Positions 45,372-55,069 of a DNA stretch of 64,000 nucleotides are shown one piece after another. Location: assembly GCF_003336705.1 (NCBI RefSeq), contig NZ_QMDL01000001.1:1054001-1118000 (forward strand), in the 5' to 3' direction. The first letter of the stretch is position 1, and every line of letters starts with the position of its first letter. Both the position numbers and the translations under genes were made by a program. This DNA is from Marinobacter litoralis (GTDB lineage Bacteria; Pseudomonadota; Gammaproteobacteria; Pseudomonadales; Oleiphilaceae). The notes beneath the pieces were generated by a model, which saw only the letters and a program-made list of their open reading frames with translations, did not search any database and was not told the DNA's origin.

Positions 45372-46625
45372 TTAAGCCAATATGAAACGCCCTAACAGTA
45401 ACACGCCACCATAACCCATCGAATAAGCCAGCAGCAGGTGCAGGGCATAACGCATATAGGCACCGAAGGTCAGGCCATCGATCTTGCTCATGGCAACAAT
45501 GCCAGCGGCAGACCCGATCACCAGCAACGAGCCGCCAACTCCTACGGCATAGGTTAAGCCCATCCACTCAGCTGGGCTCATATCGATGCCCGCTTTCAAC
45601 AGCGCAGCCGTTAACGGCACGTTATCGATCACTGCCGAGAAAATCCCCATCAAGTAGTTCGCATAGATGGGCGGTAGCACGTCATAAATCGCTACTAGGG
45701 AATCCAGTGCATGAATTTCTTTAAGCATGCCCACCAGCAATAAAATGCCAAGGAAGAACAGCAAGGTCTCAAACTCGATCACCCGAATGTATTCAAGGAT
45801 CGGATCCAGGTCGTTGTCGTCGCTCATAAAGCGGGACACCAGGAACATGATCGAAAGGCCGAACAGGAAAGTCAGCACGGGTGGCACACTGAACAGCGCG
45901 TTGACAGTGATCGTCCCGATAATAGTGACCAGAAAGAGCCCGGCAATCACGGCGTCTACCGTTCGAACCTCGTTGGTATTGGCTTTCAGCTCAACCGTAC
46001 CGTCTAAGCCCCGAGATAAAAGCACCGCCAGAATGAATACCGTAATAGACGCGGGAATGGCGAGCGTGAGCAAGGTTAGAATCTCAACCTTCTCGGCCAG
46101 GAAAATCATCAGGGTGGTGACATCGCCGGTGATCAGCGAAACGCCTCCTGAGTTAACAGCAAATACCACTAAAACAATGAACTGGAGACGCTTCTTAAGC
46201 TCTAGGTTTAAGGAAAGAATAAGCGAGCATGACACCAGCGTGGCGGTGATGTTGTCCGCTAACGATGAAAACACGAAACAGAAAAGCCCAGTTAGGAACA
46301 GTAAGCGCCGCTCCGTAACGTGCCGGGGCATAATCAGATAAATCATGTTCTCGATCATGCCTTTCTTGTTCAGGTAAGCGACAAATGTCATCGCCGCAAC
46401 CAGGAACAGCCACAGGCCTGCAATCTCCGCGATGCTTTCAGAAAGCCCCGTTCCAATGACTGCCGTTTCTTCAGAGCCGCCGCTGAACAAAAAAAGCAGC
46501 ATCCAGCTGAGTGTTCCGAAAAATAGGGTCGTTTTTGCTTTGTTAACGTGAATGACTTCTTCAAAGATAACGCCAAGCAGCGCGAGAATGGCAAGCGAGA
46601 TAAGAGTGATATCTAAAGCGGTCAT
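45372..46625 (-). CDS. nhaD: NhaD-type Na+/H+ antiporter
   Basis: A 417-residue inner-membrane antiporter with about 12 transmembrane helices, of the ArsB/NhaD ion transporter superfamily. FSSLADNITATLVSCSLIL and AVIDNVPLTAALLKAGIDMS are the conserved ion-coordinating repeats. It exports Na+ (or Li+) at alkaline pH, which fits a marine organism. It stands alone, with the bidirectional terminator beyond its end. Confidence 0.93.
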   Translation of the reverse strand: MTALDITLISLAILALLGVIFEEVIHVNKAKTTLFFGTLSWMLLFLFSGGSEETAVIGTGLSESIAEIAGLWLFLVAAMTFVAYLNKKGMIENMIYLIMPRHVTERRLLFLTGLFCFVFSSLADNITATLVSCSLILSLNLELKKRLQFIVLVVFAVNSGGVSLITGDVTTLMIFLAEKVEILTLLTLAIPASITVFILAVLLSRGLDGTVELKANTNEVRTVDAVIAGLFLVTIIGTITVNALFSVPPVLTFLFGLSIMFLVSRFMSDDNDLDPILEYIRVIEFETLLFFLGILLLVGMLKEIHALDSLVAIYDVLPPIYANYLMGIFSAVIDNVPLTAALLKAGIDMSPAEWMGLTYAVGVGGSLLVIGSAAGIVAMSKIDGLTFGAYMRYALHLLLAYSMGYGGVLLLGRFILA

Positions 46626-46739
46626 AAGGCTAGGGCGCCTGATACTAGTTATCGAAAGGGGACTGGGGTCAGCCCGAACAGGCGAAATTTTATACCTTTG
46701 ATGGTGAGCAAGCTATCACTTGAGTGTGCCGAACATGAT

Positions 46740-47540
46740 TTATGTTGGGGCGATTTCCGGGGCTTTGAGGGCAGCGGCATAACCTGAACAGAATGGCCGG
46801 CCATTCGCTTCGGAGGTTACCTTAGTTTCGACCCTGAAAACGCGTTGTATCAGCGATTCGGTAATAACCTCGCTCGGGCTTCCTATGGCCTGTAATTCGC
46901 CCTTTGCCATGATCGCGATATGGTCTGCAAATTGCGCAGCCTGATTCAAGTCGTGCAACGACATAACCACCGTTAACCCTTGCTCACGGTTCAGTTTGGC
47001 TAATAGCTCCAAAACCTCCAGCTGATAACCCCAATCAAGAAACGTGGTGGGTTCATCCAATAGCAAAATACTGGTTTCCTGTGCCAACGCCATGGCGATC
47101 CATACCCGCTGCTGCTGTCCGCCCGAGAGTGCTTCCACCGGCCGGTCAGCCAGTTCGGCTACGCCTGTCATCGCCATCGAATCATGGGCGATTCGATTGT
47201 CCTCAGCCTGATTCTTTTGCCACCATTTGCGGTGGGGAAAGCGACCCAGAGTCACCAGATCTTTTACCAGAATGCCATCTGGAACGATTGGCTTTTGCGG
47301 CAACATGGCGAGACGCAGTGCCAGTTGTTGACGGTCCCATTCATTTAGCGGTTGCCCATCCAGTAATACGCGCCCGGATCGGGCCGGCAACAAGCCAGCG
47401 AAACTTTTGAGTAACGTGCTCTTCCCCGAGCCATTAGGTCCTAATAAGCAGGTGATCGCTCCTTCAGGAATCGCCAGCGAGACATTGTTTACAACCGGAG
47501 TTGCGCCATAAGCTAATGATAGATTTTCAGTTTGTATCAT
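46740..47540 (-). CDS. fecE: Ferric-siderophore ABC transporter ATPase (FecE-like)
   Basis: A 266-residue ATPase of the FecE/FhuC class. Walker A LLGPNGSGKSTL, signature EALSGGQQQR, Walker B ILLLDEPTTFLD, H-loop VVMSLHDLNQAA. It energises the two FecCD-type permeases encoded upstream. It is the last gene of the five-gene operon that runs from the receptor at 52630 down to here; the gene order is the same as fecABCDE. Confidence 0.93.
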   Translation of the reverse strand: MIQTENLSLAYGATPVVNNVSLAIPEGAITCLLGPNGSGKSTLLKSFAGLLPARSGRVLLDGQPLNEWDRQQLALRLAMLPQKPIVPDGILVKDLVTLGRFPHRKWWQKNQAEDNRIAHDSMAMTGVAELADRPVEALSGGQQQRVWIAMALAQETSILLLDEPTTFLDWGYQLEVLELLAKLNREQGLTVVMSLHDLNQAAQFADHIAIMAKGELQAIGSPSEVITESLIQRVFRVETKVTSEANGRPFCSGYAAALKAPEIAPT

Positions 47541-47546
47541 GGTGAC

Positions 47547-48590
47547 TCAGGATTGCCGTGATAACAGATAAAGAAAGAAAGGCACGCCCAGAATTGCGGA
47601 CACAACGCCTACGGGCACTTCATAGGGTGAAAACAGCGTTCGTCCGAGTACATCGGCACCTACTGTGAGCAAAGCTCCGAGCACAACGCATAGCAGCAGT
47701 TGTGCCGAAAGACCGGGCCCGGCGAGCTTGCGGCTAATATGTGGAATCAATAACCCGATGAAACCAACGGGGCCGGCAACGCCAACGGCGCTGGCCGCCA
47801 TCAGAGTGGCAATCAGCAGAGCAAACGCTCGCCAGCGATTAAGCGGCAGCCCGAGTGTTTGAACGTGTTCATCGTCCAGTTGCATCACTTTGAGAGGCCG
47901 TAGAAGTAGCCCTGCGCCGGCTAATCCTATGATTGTCCACGGTAACAGTGAGCTGAGATGGTCCCATTTCGCGCCATACAAAGAACCAGCCAGCCATTGC
48001 GCCACTAATTCAGTATGAGCATGGCCCCAGAAGGCCAATGTGCCGGTGGTTAGTGCGTGCAGCATACCAGCGATGACGGCACCGGTTAACGTCATCTTAA
48101 GTGGAGACAGCAGGCCATTGCTCAAACCTAGAAAATACACCGCCACGGCCGCGACCAAACCACCGGCCATCGCGAACAGTGGCAAGTAGTCTAATGCGGG
48201 AGACGCGTTGTTGTACGGATTTCCGCTGGAAAACAGCCAGTCTCCGACGATGAAGGCAATCACCGCCACCAGGCTGGCACCGGCTGAGATGCCTAGAATA
48301 CCGGGTTCCGCCAATGGGTTTCGGCTGAGCAGCTGCAACAACCAACCAGACAGCGCAAAATGAACACCAATCAACAACCCCACCAGCGTTCTGGGCAATC
48401 GTATGTCGAAAACGACCCGCTGTACGTGTTCCGTGCTGTCACCCGCGAACACGGCCCATATTTGGGGCCACGAAAGATCGACGGCTCCGGCCTGAATACC
48501 GGTCGCCACGGCCAGAAATATCCCAATCGTGCCCATTACCAGGCCTGAAGCCACGCGACTGTATGGTTGCAGTGCGGTTTCGGTCGCCAT
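47547..48590 (-). CDS. fecD: FecCD-family iron-siderophore permease
   Basis: A 347-residue BtuC/FecCD-type permease with about ten transmembrane helices. GILGISAGASLVAVIAFIVG and GPVGFIGLLIPHISRKLAG are family hallmarks. It forms a heterodimer with the adjacent permease. It lies 4 bases after that gene and 6 bases before the ATPase gene. Confidence 0.92.
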   Translation of the reverse strand: MATETALQPYSRVASGLVMGTIGIFLAVATGIQAGAVDLSWPQIWAVFAGDSTEHVQRVVFDIRLPRTLVGLLIGVHFALSGWLLQLLSRNPLAEPGILGISAGASLVAVIAFIVGDWLFSSGNPYNNASPALDYLPLFAMAGGLVAAVAVYFLGLSNGLLSPLKMTLTGAVIAGMLHALTTGTLAFWGHAHTELVAQWLAGSLYGAKWDHLSSLLPWTIIGLAGAGLLLRPLKVMQLDDEHVQTLGLPLNRWRAFALLIATLMAASAVGVAGPVGFIGLLIPHISRKLAGPGLSAQLLLCVVLGALLTVGADVLGRTLFSPYEVPVGVVSAILGVPFFLYLLSRQS

Positions 48591-48594
48591 CGCT

Positions 48595-49596
48595 CTATGC
48601 GCTCCGGACTGATTTTGTGGTATTCAGCAAGTAGATAAGCCATGGGGCCCCAATCAGAGCCGTCAACATACCCACGGGCAATTCCTGGGGGAACGCGAGC
48701 TGTCGTGCGAGTATGTCAGCGGATAATAAAAGCAGGGCACCAAGGAGTGCGGTTAGAGGTAGCCAGTGTTTGATCTCACTGCCGATCATTCGTTTGGCAA
48801 TGTGTGGCGCCACCAGCCCAATGAAGACAATAGGTCCGGTAAACGCCACAAGCGCGGCGGCAATGAGTAAAGCCAGCAGCAAGAAAATGAGGCGCCAGCG
48901 CCCGACAGCCAAACCCATTGCGAGTGCAAGGTCGTCGTCGAGCTGAAGTAATTTAAACGGGCGGTGCATGGCTAACAGTGCGGCCATTGGTAACACGAGC
49001 CAAGGCAACACCAATTCCAGCTGAACCCAGCCGCGGCCCATCAAACTTCCAGCCAGCCAATAATATAGCTCGGCCGCTTCAGCGCCTGATACTAGCAACA
49101 AACCTGTGGTTACTGCAGTCGCCAAGGAAGTAACGGCGATGCCCGCGAGTACAACTCGCTCGGGCTGTAGCTGGCGCCTGCCAGCGATCACAAACGTCAG
49201 AGCGCCGCCAAGAAAGCCTCCGGCAAGCGCCATTAACGGAAGCCAGAACGCATCGGGATTCGCCAGTGTTCTAAGCGAAACCACCGCCAGTGCTGCGCAT
49301 GCAATTACGCCGGTCAGGCCGGGAGATGCAAGTGGGTTGCGCGTAACCCCTTGCATGACAGCGCCCGCCATACCAAGCGCGGCACCACCTAGCATGCCGA
49401 GTAGGTTTCGGGGGAGCCGTAGCTCCATCACACTGACTTTAGTCAGTATATCTCCGCCACCGTTCAACACAGCCCATAAAGAGGAAGGCGACACCCATCG
49501 GGAACCGGCCATTAAGCCCAGCACAAACAAAATCGACAGCACCAAAACGGCTGTACCGTATACTCTATATAGAGGCACGTTAGTTTGATTGGCCAT
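48595..49596 (-). CDS. fecC: FecCD-family iron-siderophore permease
   Basis: A 333-residue FecCD-type permease. LASPGLTGVIACAALAVVSL and GPIVFIGLVAPHIAKRMIG are diagnostic. Its start codon overlaps the stop of the binding-protein gene by one base (TAATG), which suggests coupled translation. Confidence 0.92.
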   Translation of the reverse strand: MANQTNVPLYRVYGTAVLVLSILFVLGLMAGSRWVSPSSLWAVLNGGGDILTKVSVMELRLPRNLLGMLGGAALGMAGAVMQGVTRNPLASPGLTGVIACAALAVVSLRTLANPDAFWLPLMALAGGFLGGALTFVIAGRRQLQPERVVLAGIAVTSLATAVTTGLLLVSGAEAAELYYWLAGSLMGRGWVQLELVLPWLVLPMAALLAMHRPFKLLQLDDDLALAMGLAVGRWRLIFLLLALLIAAALVAFTGPIVFIGLVAPHIAKRMIGSEIKHWLPLTALLGALLLLSADILARQLAFPQELPVGMLTALIGAPWLIYLLNTTKSVRSA

Positions 49597-50522
49597 TAGT
49601 TATCTGAACGGTTTGCAGGGTTAGAAAGTAGCAACCGCTCGATGTCATCGAGAATGCGCTCCCGAGCGATCGGGCCTGCACCTTCTTTCCAGTAGTGCGG
49701 TACTTCAAAAACCCGGTCATTCTGCACGGCTTTCAAATACGGCCAGACAGGATTCATCGTAAAGGCGCGCTGCCGACTCGTCGGTAGCATCAGGATGATG
49801 TCCGGGTTCAATTCCAGTAACGCCTCCAGACTGACCCTGTAGCCCAACGGAATGCTTTCTTCGGGATTTGCCAGCGCACCGCCAACGCTATTGAAGCCGA
49901 GTTTTTCCAGCAGCGCGATCGCTAAAAAATGGTCGTAGTAAATGAATGGGGTTTCGCTGCCACTGGTCAGCAAGGCAATGGTTTTAGCGGGCTTTTCTTT
50001 GCTGGCTGCCGCAAGCTTTTTAATCCGGTCCAGAAATTCCGCATTCAACTCAACCGCTTTTTCGTGTGCACCCAGTGCTCGCCCCGCCAACTCCACAGCC
50101 CGAAGGCTGTCTTGTAATGATATTAGGTCCAGGGCGAGTAGGGGAGCGATGGATTCAATATGCGCTCCATCTTTCTCGGTATAACGCCGAATGGCAATAA
50201 CCAGATCTGGTGAAAGCTTTGACAGTATTTCCAGATTGGGCTGATGCCGAGGCCCCACAGTTGGGACCCCTTTCAGCTGATCGGACAAATAGTCCGGCAC
50301 ACCTTGAAGCCCATAATCCGTCACCGCGACCGGCACGACTCCAAGGGCCAACGACACATCCGCCCCGAAGGTTGAAATCGCGGCCGGCTGGGTTGCCGCT
50401 GCCGATAGCTGCAGGGTGGCCCCGCGGTCATCGGTCAGCTCTATACTCTGGTCGCTCGCCAAAACGGCCGGCACAACCAGAGCAAAGAGTAAGGCTGTTG
50501 CCAGATTTCGGAAATCAAACAT
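49596..50522 (-). CDS. fecB: Periplasmic iron-siderophore binding protein (FecB-like)
   Basis: A 308-residue type 3 (BtuF/FecB) binding protein with a signal peptide ending at PAVLAS. LEILSKLSPDLVIAIRRYTE, SIPLGYRVSLEALLELNPDI and PYLKAVQNDRVFEVPHYW are the usual lobe motifs. It delivers iron chelate to the FecCD permeases. Its start overlaps the receptor stop by one base. Confidence 0.93.
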   Translation of the reverse strand: MFDFRNLATALLFALVVPAVLASDQSIELTDDRGATLQLSAAATQPAAISTFGADVSLALGVVPVAVTDYGLQGVPDYLSDQLKGVPTVGPRHQPNLEILSKLSPDLVIAIRRYTEKDGAHIESIAPLLALDLISLQDSLRAVELAGRALGAHEKAVELNAEFLDRIKKLAAASKEKPAKTIALLTSGSETPFIYYDHFLAIALLEKLGFNSVGGALANPEESIPLGYRVSLEALLELNPDIILMLPTSRQRAFTMNPVWPYLKAVQNDRVFEVPHYWKEGAGPIARERILDDIERLLLSNPANRSDN

Positions 50523-52630
50523 CAGAAATCAAGCTGGGCTTCAAGAACAAAGCTTCGGCCAGGCTGCGGCACGCGCCCAACCGGGCTAACGTCTACGCCG
50601 CGGAAGTAATAATCTTCATCCAACAAGTTGTTGACCGCTAAGCCGAGGTTCAGCACGTTGCCGCTACCCATCGCGAAATCGCGACCAACGCGCGCATTGA
50701 CCAGATGGTAGTGCGGAAGCTTTCCGGCGCTGCCGTTGTCGGTTTCCTGTTCGGTGTTGTCAGCATCGCTGTAGCTTGAGCTAACGTACACCCAGTTCAC
50801 GCGGGCATCCCACGCTTGGTAGTTATAGACTGCATCCGCGCTCACTTTGTGGCGAGGCGCGTTAGGCAGCTCATTACCTTCGTTGTCGCCGGATAGCTGT
50901 TCGGTGTCTAGCAAGGTGTAACCAAGCCCCAGCTCCACAGCGTTGTTCAAGTAGAAGCGGTTCGACAGTTCGATACCCTGGTGACGGGTTTCGCCAAGAT
51001 TTTCGTACCGGCTATTGGCGCGATTGAACTGAATCTGATCTTCGTAGTCGATTCGGAATAGCGTCGCTGAAGATAGAAGGTCCGGCGTCACCTGAAGGCG
51101 AGCGCCCAGCTCGTGGTTCCACGCGGTTTCGTTAGCGACTTCGCCTTCGCGGGTGGTTTGGGCGATCTGTACGGGTACGAGTGAACGCTGGCTGTTGGCG
51201 AATACGAATAGGTCATCCGATGCTTGCAGGCCAACGGTCAGCCCCGGCAACCATTCTTCAGCATTGTTTTCTTCTGTTTGGTCGTTGAGGTTGTCTCGAA
51301 AATCCATGGCAACATCTTCGTAACGAATACCAGGTGTTACGGTCAGGCGGTCATCCAGGAAGGACACGGTGTCGCTGAGGTAAAACGCCATGGCACGGGT
51401 GTCCAAGTGCCAGTCGCGCGCAACATTCCGCTCGTTGGTTGCGAGAGTAAGCCGATTTACGTCGAATTCAACATCTTCACTAACGAAACGCGCGCCAACG
51501 GTAATGTCGTGACGGCCGTGCTTGATCGCCAGTCTGGGCTCGGTGCTGTAGACCGTGAACAAGCGCGGTGAATCGGCAACAAGCGTGGATTCGTCCGCCG
51601 GATCTGCCCAGTGGCCGCCATTGCTGAAGTTCTGACCAAAGAAGAACGTACGATCGGCATCGTGGACGAAATTGCGCCATTGAAACTCAACGTTGTCGGA
51701 TGGCGTGTAGGTCCAGGTAAAGGTTGCACGGGTCATGTCAGCTTCATAGCCATCGTAGGGCCGCTGGCTCTGGGTACGATCTTCCTTATAGGCCTCTGGT
51801 GAGAGTGCGCCGGGCAAGTCGGCTTCTACGCGATAGTACTGAAGCTGGGATGCCAGCTCGTGCTGATCGTTCAGGTAATAACGAGCGTCCAGAATCAGGT
51901 TGTCGACTTGTGTGTCGGAGTGATCGCGGAATCCGTCACCACGTTGCACATTTGCCTGGAGTTGTAGGTCGAGATTATCTGTGGCTCGCCCTCCAACACG
52001 GTAATACGTGTCTGTGAACACATTACCGGTTTCTTCGGCAATCGTGATGCGCTCGCGCAGTGTTTGCGAGGTTTCGGCGGGGATAGGCTTGGTCACCATG
52101 TTGACCACCCCGCCCACGTTATTGGGACCGTAATGCACCGAAGCGCCGCCCCGCACGATGTCTACGACTTCCAGGCTGGGAAGGGTGACCGGAAACAACG
52201 AAACGCCCACGTTGCTGTACGGTCCGATGGCGATTGGGTAACCATCGACCAGCAGTTGCAACCGCTCACTTCTTAACGGGTTCAACCCACGAACGCCAAT
52301 GTTCGGCAAAATACCGGTGCCGGTTTCATCCAAAACGGTTATCCCTGCGACAGGGCGCAGGGCATCTTCTAGGTTCAGAGCGCCAGAATTTTGCAGCTGG
52401 TCCTTCTCTACAACGGTGCGCGCCCCGGTGTAGGTTTTCTCAGATTCTTTGGTTGGAGCCCCCAACCAATCCGCGGTGACGGTTAATCCTGGAAGCAGGG
52501 TAGAGTTGTTGGCCGGGTCTTGAGCCATTGCTGGCGCAGCACCGATTGCCACAAAGGACATAGGTATGAGTGAGATGGCAACGGCCAATGGGTGGCGATT
52601 TAGCGGCTTTTTAGCTTCTCGTTTTGACAT
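50522..52630 (-). CDS. fecA: TonB-dependent ferric-chelate receptor (FecA-like, no signalling domain)
   Basis: A 702-residue outer-membrane receptor. Signal peptide to about residue 36, TonB-box-like region near LLPGLTVTAD, plug domain with RGGASVHYGPNNVGGVVNMV and NIGVRGLNPLRSERLQLLVDG, then a 22-strand barrel ending in Phe. The plug resembles FecA of ferric dicitrate uptake, but the N-terminal STN signalling domain is absent and no FecIR sigma/anti-sigma pair is nearby. Control is therefore probably by Fur alone, in keeping with the palindrome at 52672. It is the first gene of the operon. Confidence 0.92.
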   Translation of the reverse strand: MSKREAKKPLNRHPLAVAISLIPMSFVAIGAAPAMAQDPANNSTLLPGLTVTADWLGAPTKESEKTYTGARTVVEKDQLQNSGALNLEDALRPVAGITVLDETGTGILPNIGVRGLNPLRSERLQLLVDGYPIAIGPYSNVGVSLFPVTLPSLEVVDIVRGGASVHYGPNNVGGVVNMVTKPIPAETSQTLRERITIAEETGNVFTDTYYRVGGRATDNLDLQLQANVQRGDGFRDHSDTQVDNLILDARYYLNDQHELASQLQYYRVEADLPGALSPEAYKEDRTQSQRPYDGYEADMTRATFTWTYTPSDNVEFQWRNFVHDADRTFFFGQNFSNGGHWADPADESTLVADSPRLFTVYSTEPRLAIKHGRHDITVGARFVSEDVEFDVNRLTLATNERNVARDWHLDTRAMAFYLSDTVSFLDDRLTVTPGIRYEDVAMDFRDNLNDQTEENNAEEWLPGLTVGLQASDDLFVFANSQRSLVPVQIAQTTREGEVANETAWNHELGARLQVTPDLLSSATLFRIDYEDQIQFNRANSRYENLGETRHQGIELSNRFYLNNAVELGLGYTLLDTEQLSGDNEGNELPNAPRHKVSADAVYNYQAWDARVNWVYVSSSYSDADNTEQETDNGSAGKLPHYHLVNARVGRDFAMGSGNVLNLGLAVNNLLDEDYYFRGVDVSPVGRVPQPGRSFVLEAQLDF

Positions 52631-52668
52631 GGGGGCTCCAGCACTTCAAGGAAAGAAGATGCGCATTA

Positions 52669-52689
52669 TACTGAGAAGCGTTCTCATTA
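52669..52689. promoter_or_regulatory. Fur-box-like palindrome upstream of the iron operon
   Basis: TGAGAAGCGTTCTCA (52672-52686) within a longer AT-rich dyad matches the pattern of a Fur box (inverted TGAGAAN hexamers). It lies about 40 bases upstream of the fecA start. Iron repression through Fur is the expected role. Confidence 0.65.
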
Positions 52690-52847
52690 CAATCTAGAAA
52701 GAAGGCGATGCTGAGCTATCTAATGATCTCCTGTACCAAGTTGCGATTTTTGCGGATACACTCCGGCCATTAACTGACAAAGGCATTAGTTAACCATACC
52801 GCCACATTCCCCGGGACACTCAAACAGCTTTGATCAGGAGACTTGGA

Positions 52848-53774
52848 TTGACCACTTTTACCGGCCGTTCAGGCAATAAACCACTTAAAGGTACTGGGCG
52901 TTTCACGGTTGGTTTGATGCCGGCGGTTTTCGTGTGGTTGTGGAGCACCGGCTTTATCGGCGCAAAATACGGACTCCCGTACGCCGAACCTTTTACATTG
53001 TTGTTATACCGAATGCTTTCGACTTTGGTCGTGCTGGGCCTGATTGCGTGGTGGCTAAAATCCAAGTGGCCATCAGTAAGCGGCATGGCACACACAGCGA
53101 TTACTGGTTTGCTGGTACACGGGCTGTATCTGGGCGGCGTGTTCTATGCGATTGACGATGGTATGCCTGCGGGTGTTGTTTCCATTATTGTCGGCCTGCA
53201 ACCTTTGGTGACTGCGGCAGTGGCCGTTGTTGTCCTGCGGGAAGCCATCACCCTTCGTCAGTGGTCAGGGTTGGTGCTGGGACTGATCGGCGTCAGTTTG
53301 GTTATATTGGAGAAAATGGGGGGTACGAGCCAAGTTTCAGGCTTTCCCGTCTCGGCATTGCTTTGGACTTTGATCGCACTTGCAGGTATTTCGATCGGTA
53401 CGGTGTATCAAAAGCGTTTTTGCCAGAGAGTCGATTTGGTGCCGGGCGCCTTTATTCAGTACTGCGCGGCATCGGTTCTGTTTGCTCTGGGGGCTTTCGC
53501 GTTTGAATCGCGCGAGGTGTCGTGGAACATGCAGCTCATACTGGCAACAGGCTGGCTGGTCCTGGGCTTATCAGTGGGCGCCATTCTTCTTTTGATGCAA
53601 TTGATTCGCCGTGGTGCTGCGTCCAACGTTGCGAGTTTGTTTTATCTCGTGCCTCCGGTTACCGCCCTGCAGGCCTATATTCTTTTCGACGAGCGACTGG
53701 GTGTGCTCGCACTATGTGGCGGCCTGCTATCGGTTTTAGGGGTGGCGTTGGTTGTCATTAAAAGAGACAAGTAG
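52848..53774 (+). CDS. EamA/DMT family transporter
   Basis: A 308-residue inner-membrane permease with about ten transmembrane helices, a duplicated EamA unit (FVWLWSTGFIGAKYGLPYAEP; GAASNVASLFYLVPPVTALQ). Such proteins export amino acids or metabolites, or import carbon compounds; the substrate is unknown. I chose the TTG at 52848 because AGGAG lies nine bases upstream; an earlier TTG at 52830 lacks one. It converges with mntP. Confidence 0.85.
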   Translation: MTTFTGRSGNKPLKGTGRFTVGLMPAVFVWLWSTGFIGAKYGLPYAEPFTLLLYRMLSTLVVLGLIAWWLKSKWPSVSGMAHTAITGLLVHGLYLGGVFYAIDDGMPAGVVSIIVGLQPLVTAAVAVVVLREAITLRQWSGLVLGLIGVSLVILEKMGGTSQVSGFPVSALLWTLIALAGISIGTVYQKRFCQRVDLVPGAFIQYCAASVLFALGAFAFESREVSWNMQLILATGWLVLGLSVGAILLLMQLIRRGAASNVASLFYLVPPVTALQAYILFDERLGVLALCGGLLSVLGVALVVIKRDK

Positions 53775-53787
53775 CCACGTCAACGTT

Positions 53788-54345
53788 CTATAAATTCGTT
53801 GCCAGTATCCACACTCCCACGCCTGCGAGCGTGAGGCCGCCAAAGACTTCAGCCCGATGGCCGAGTAGGGAGCCAACTGTCCTACCCAGCAGAACGCCCA
53901 TGGTTACCATGAGAGTGGTCGCTGCACCTATCAAACCGGCCGCTATCCAGATGTTGACGTTGATGAACGCCAGGCCAACACCCACAGCCAAGGCATCAAT
54001 ACTGGTGCCAACTGCGGTGAGGCACACTTTTAATGGAGAGTGGCTGGTGGGTTTTTCGACGTCTTCAGAACCTGGCTTCAGGCCTTCATAAATCATGTGA
54101 GCGCCTAAGCCCACGAGCAAGAAGAACGCAATCCAATGAGCCCAAGCTTCAACATAACTGGAGGCAGTGCGGCCAATCAGCCAGCCTATAAGTGGCGTGA
54201 TTGCTTCGATAGTTCCAAAAATCAGGCCCATGCGCAGGGCGTCAAAGAATCGCGGATTTCTGAGGGTTGCTCCTTTACCAATAGCAGCGGCAAAGGCATC
54301 GGTGGACATGGCAAAGGCAAGTAAAATGAGGGCTACTGGGTTCAT
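53788..54345 (-). CDS. mntP: Manganese efflux pump MntP
   Basis: A 185-residue inner-membrane Mn2+ exporter with six transmembrane helices. [15 protein letters not shown] and [21 protein letters not shown] are the duplicated Asp-containing core motifs of the family. The ATG has CGGAG nearby. A manganese-sensing yybP-ykoY riboswitch lies upstream, so expression should rise when Mn is in excess. Confidence 0.96.
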   Translation of the reverse strand: MNPVALILLAFAMSTDAFAAAIGKGATLRNPRFFDALRMGLIFGTIEAITPLIGWLIGRTASSYVEAWAHWIAFFLLVGLGAHMIYEGLKPGSEDVEKPTSHSPLKVCLTAVGTSIDALAVGVGLAFINVNIWIAAGLIGAATTLMVTMGVLLGRTVGSLLGHRAEVFGGLTLAGVGVWILATNL

Positions 54346-54413
54346 TCTTTAACTCCGGCCGGGCTTGTTGAGTCCACGATATAGCCACACGCCCGACCAA
54401 AGGCATGGGTATA

Positions 54414-54521
54414 TCGATGGTCTCGCCAACCGAAGTGGTGTCCGCACCATGGCATGTGGCCAAGTATGTTGATGCGAACTCTTCCGAGGAACGGAAGCAG
54501 GCTACTCCCCAAAGAGGAGGG
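54414..54521 (-). ncRNA. yybP-ykoY (manganese) riboswitch upstream of mntP
   Basis: Read on the minus strand: CTCTTTGGGGAGTAGCC opens the motif, a CTTCCG/CGGAAG stem follows, then ATCAACATACTTGG (the conserved AACAUAC), and GGCGAGACCA closes it. These are the signature blocks of yybP-ykoY, which binds Mn2+ and turns on exporters. After it, a CGATATA/TATATCG stem and CCGGCCGG just before the mntP ribosome site could be the expression platform that hides GGAG. Confidence 0.9.
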
Positions 54522-54632
54522 TAATTTACCAGCGTGTTAGTCCGATATCAATCGATAAAAATTCTGAAACCTTTCCGCCGGAACTGCATCTGTTTCATTG
54601 CCACATTAATTATTCGCGAAAGGGGAATGGCT

Positions 54633-55046
54633 ATGAAAACGTTACTGATCGGGTTGTTGGGCATGAGTCTGGCGGCGGGCGTACTGGCCCATGATGAAGG
54701 CAAGCTTGCCCAAATGCCTCCGGAAGGACCGTACGTGCAGGTGAACGATGTGTTACCGCTGCCTGCATTTCTGCCGGGCCTTGGAATACTCTTCGTCGAT
54801 CCGGATACCTTGCCCGCCGGCCCATTCTTAAGCTACGACCGTGATGGAAAGCTGTCTGCTACCGTTTATATGACACCTCTTGAGGAACTCAAAAACGGCG
54901 TTGCTTACGACGATCTGGCGGTTGGATCTCATGAAGTTACGGCTGTCGATATCTACTACAACGCTGGGCATCCCGGAGTCGAGAGTCCACACGCGCACGT
55001 CGTGCTCTTCCACGATAAGGGGGCCAAAGACCGCTTGGCCAAATAG
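54633..55046 (+). CDS. Secreted protein of unknown function, near ECF sigma factor
   Basis: A 137-residue protein from MKTLLIG (AGGGG seven bases upstream; the frame extends 33 codons earlier). A signal peptide ends at VLAHD. The mature part has GPYVQVNDVLPLPAFLPGLG, LFVDPDTLPAGPF and VYMTPLEELKNGV, with a C-terminal PHAHVVLF. The His-containing tail could bind metal. The pattern may be the TTHB210-like family, which in Thermus is linked to an extracytoplasmic sigma system; I am unsure. It is the first gene of the operon with a cupredoxin and an ECF sigma factor. Confidence 0.6.
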   Translation: MKTLLIGLLGMSLAAGVLAHDEGKLAQMPPEGPYVQVNDVLPLPAFLPGLGILFVDPDTLPAGPFLSYDRDGKLSATVYMTPLEELKNGVAYDDLAVGSHEVTAVDIYYNAGHPGVESPHAHVVLFHDKGAKDRLAK

Positions 55047-55069
55047 GCACTGTAACTGGCGATCATACT

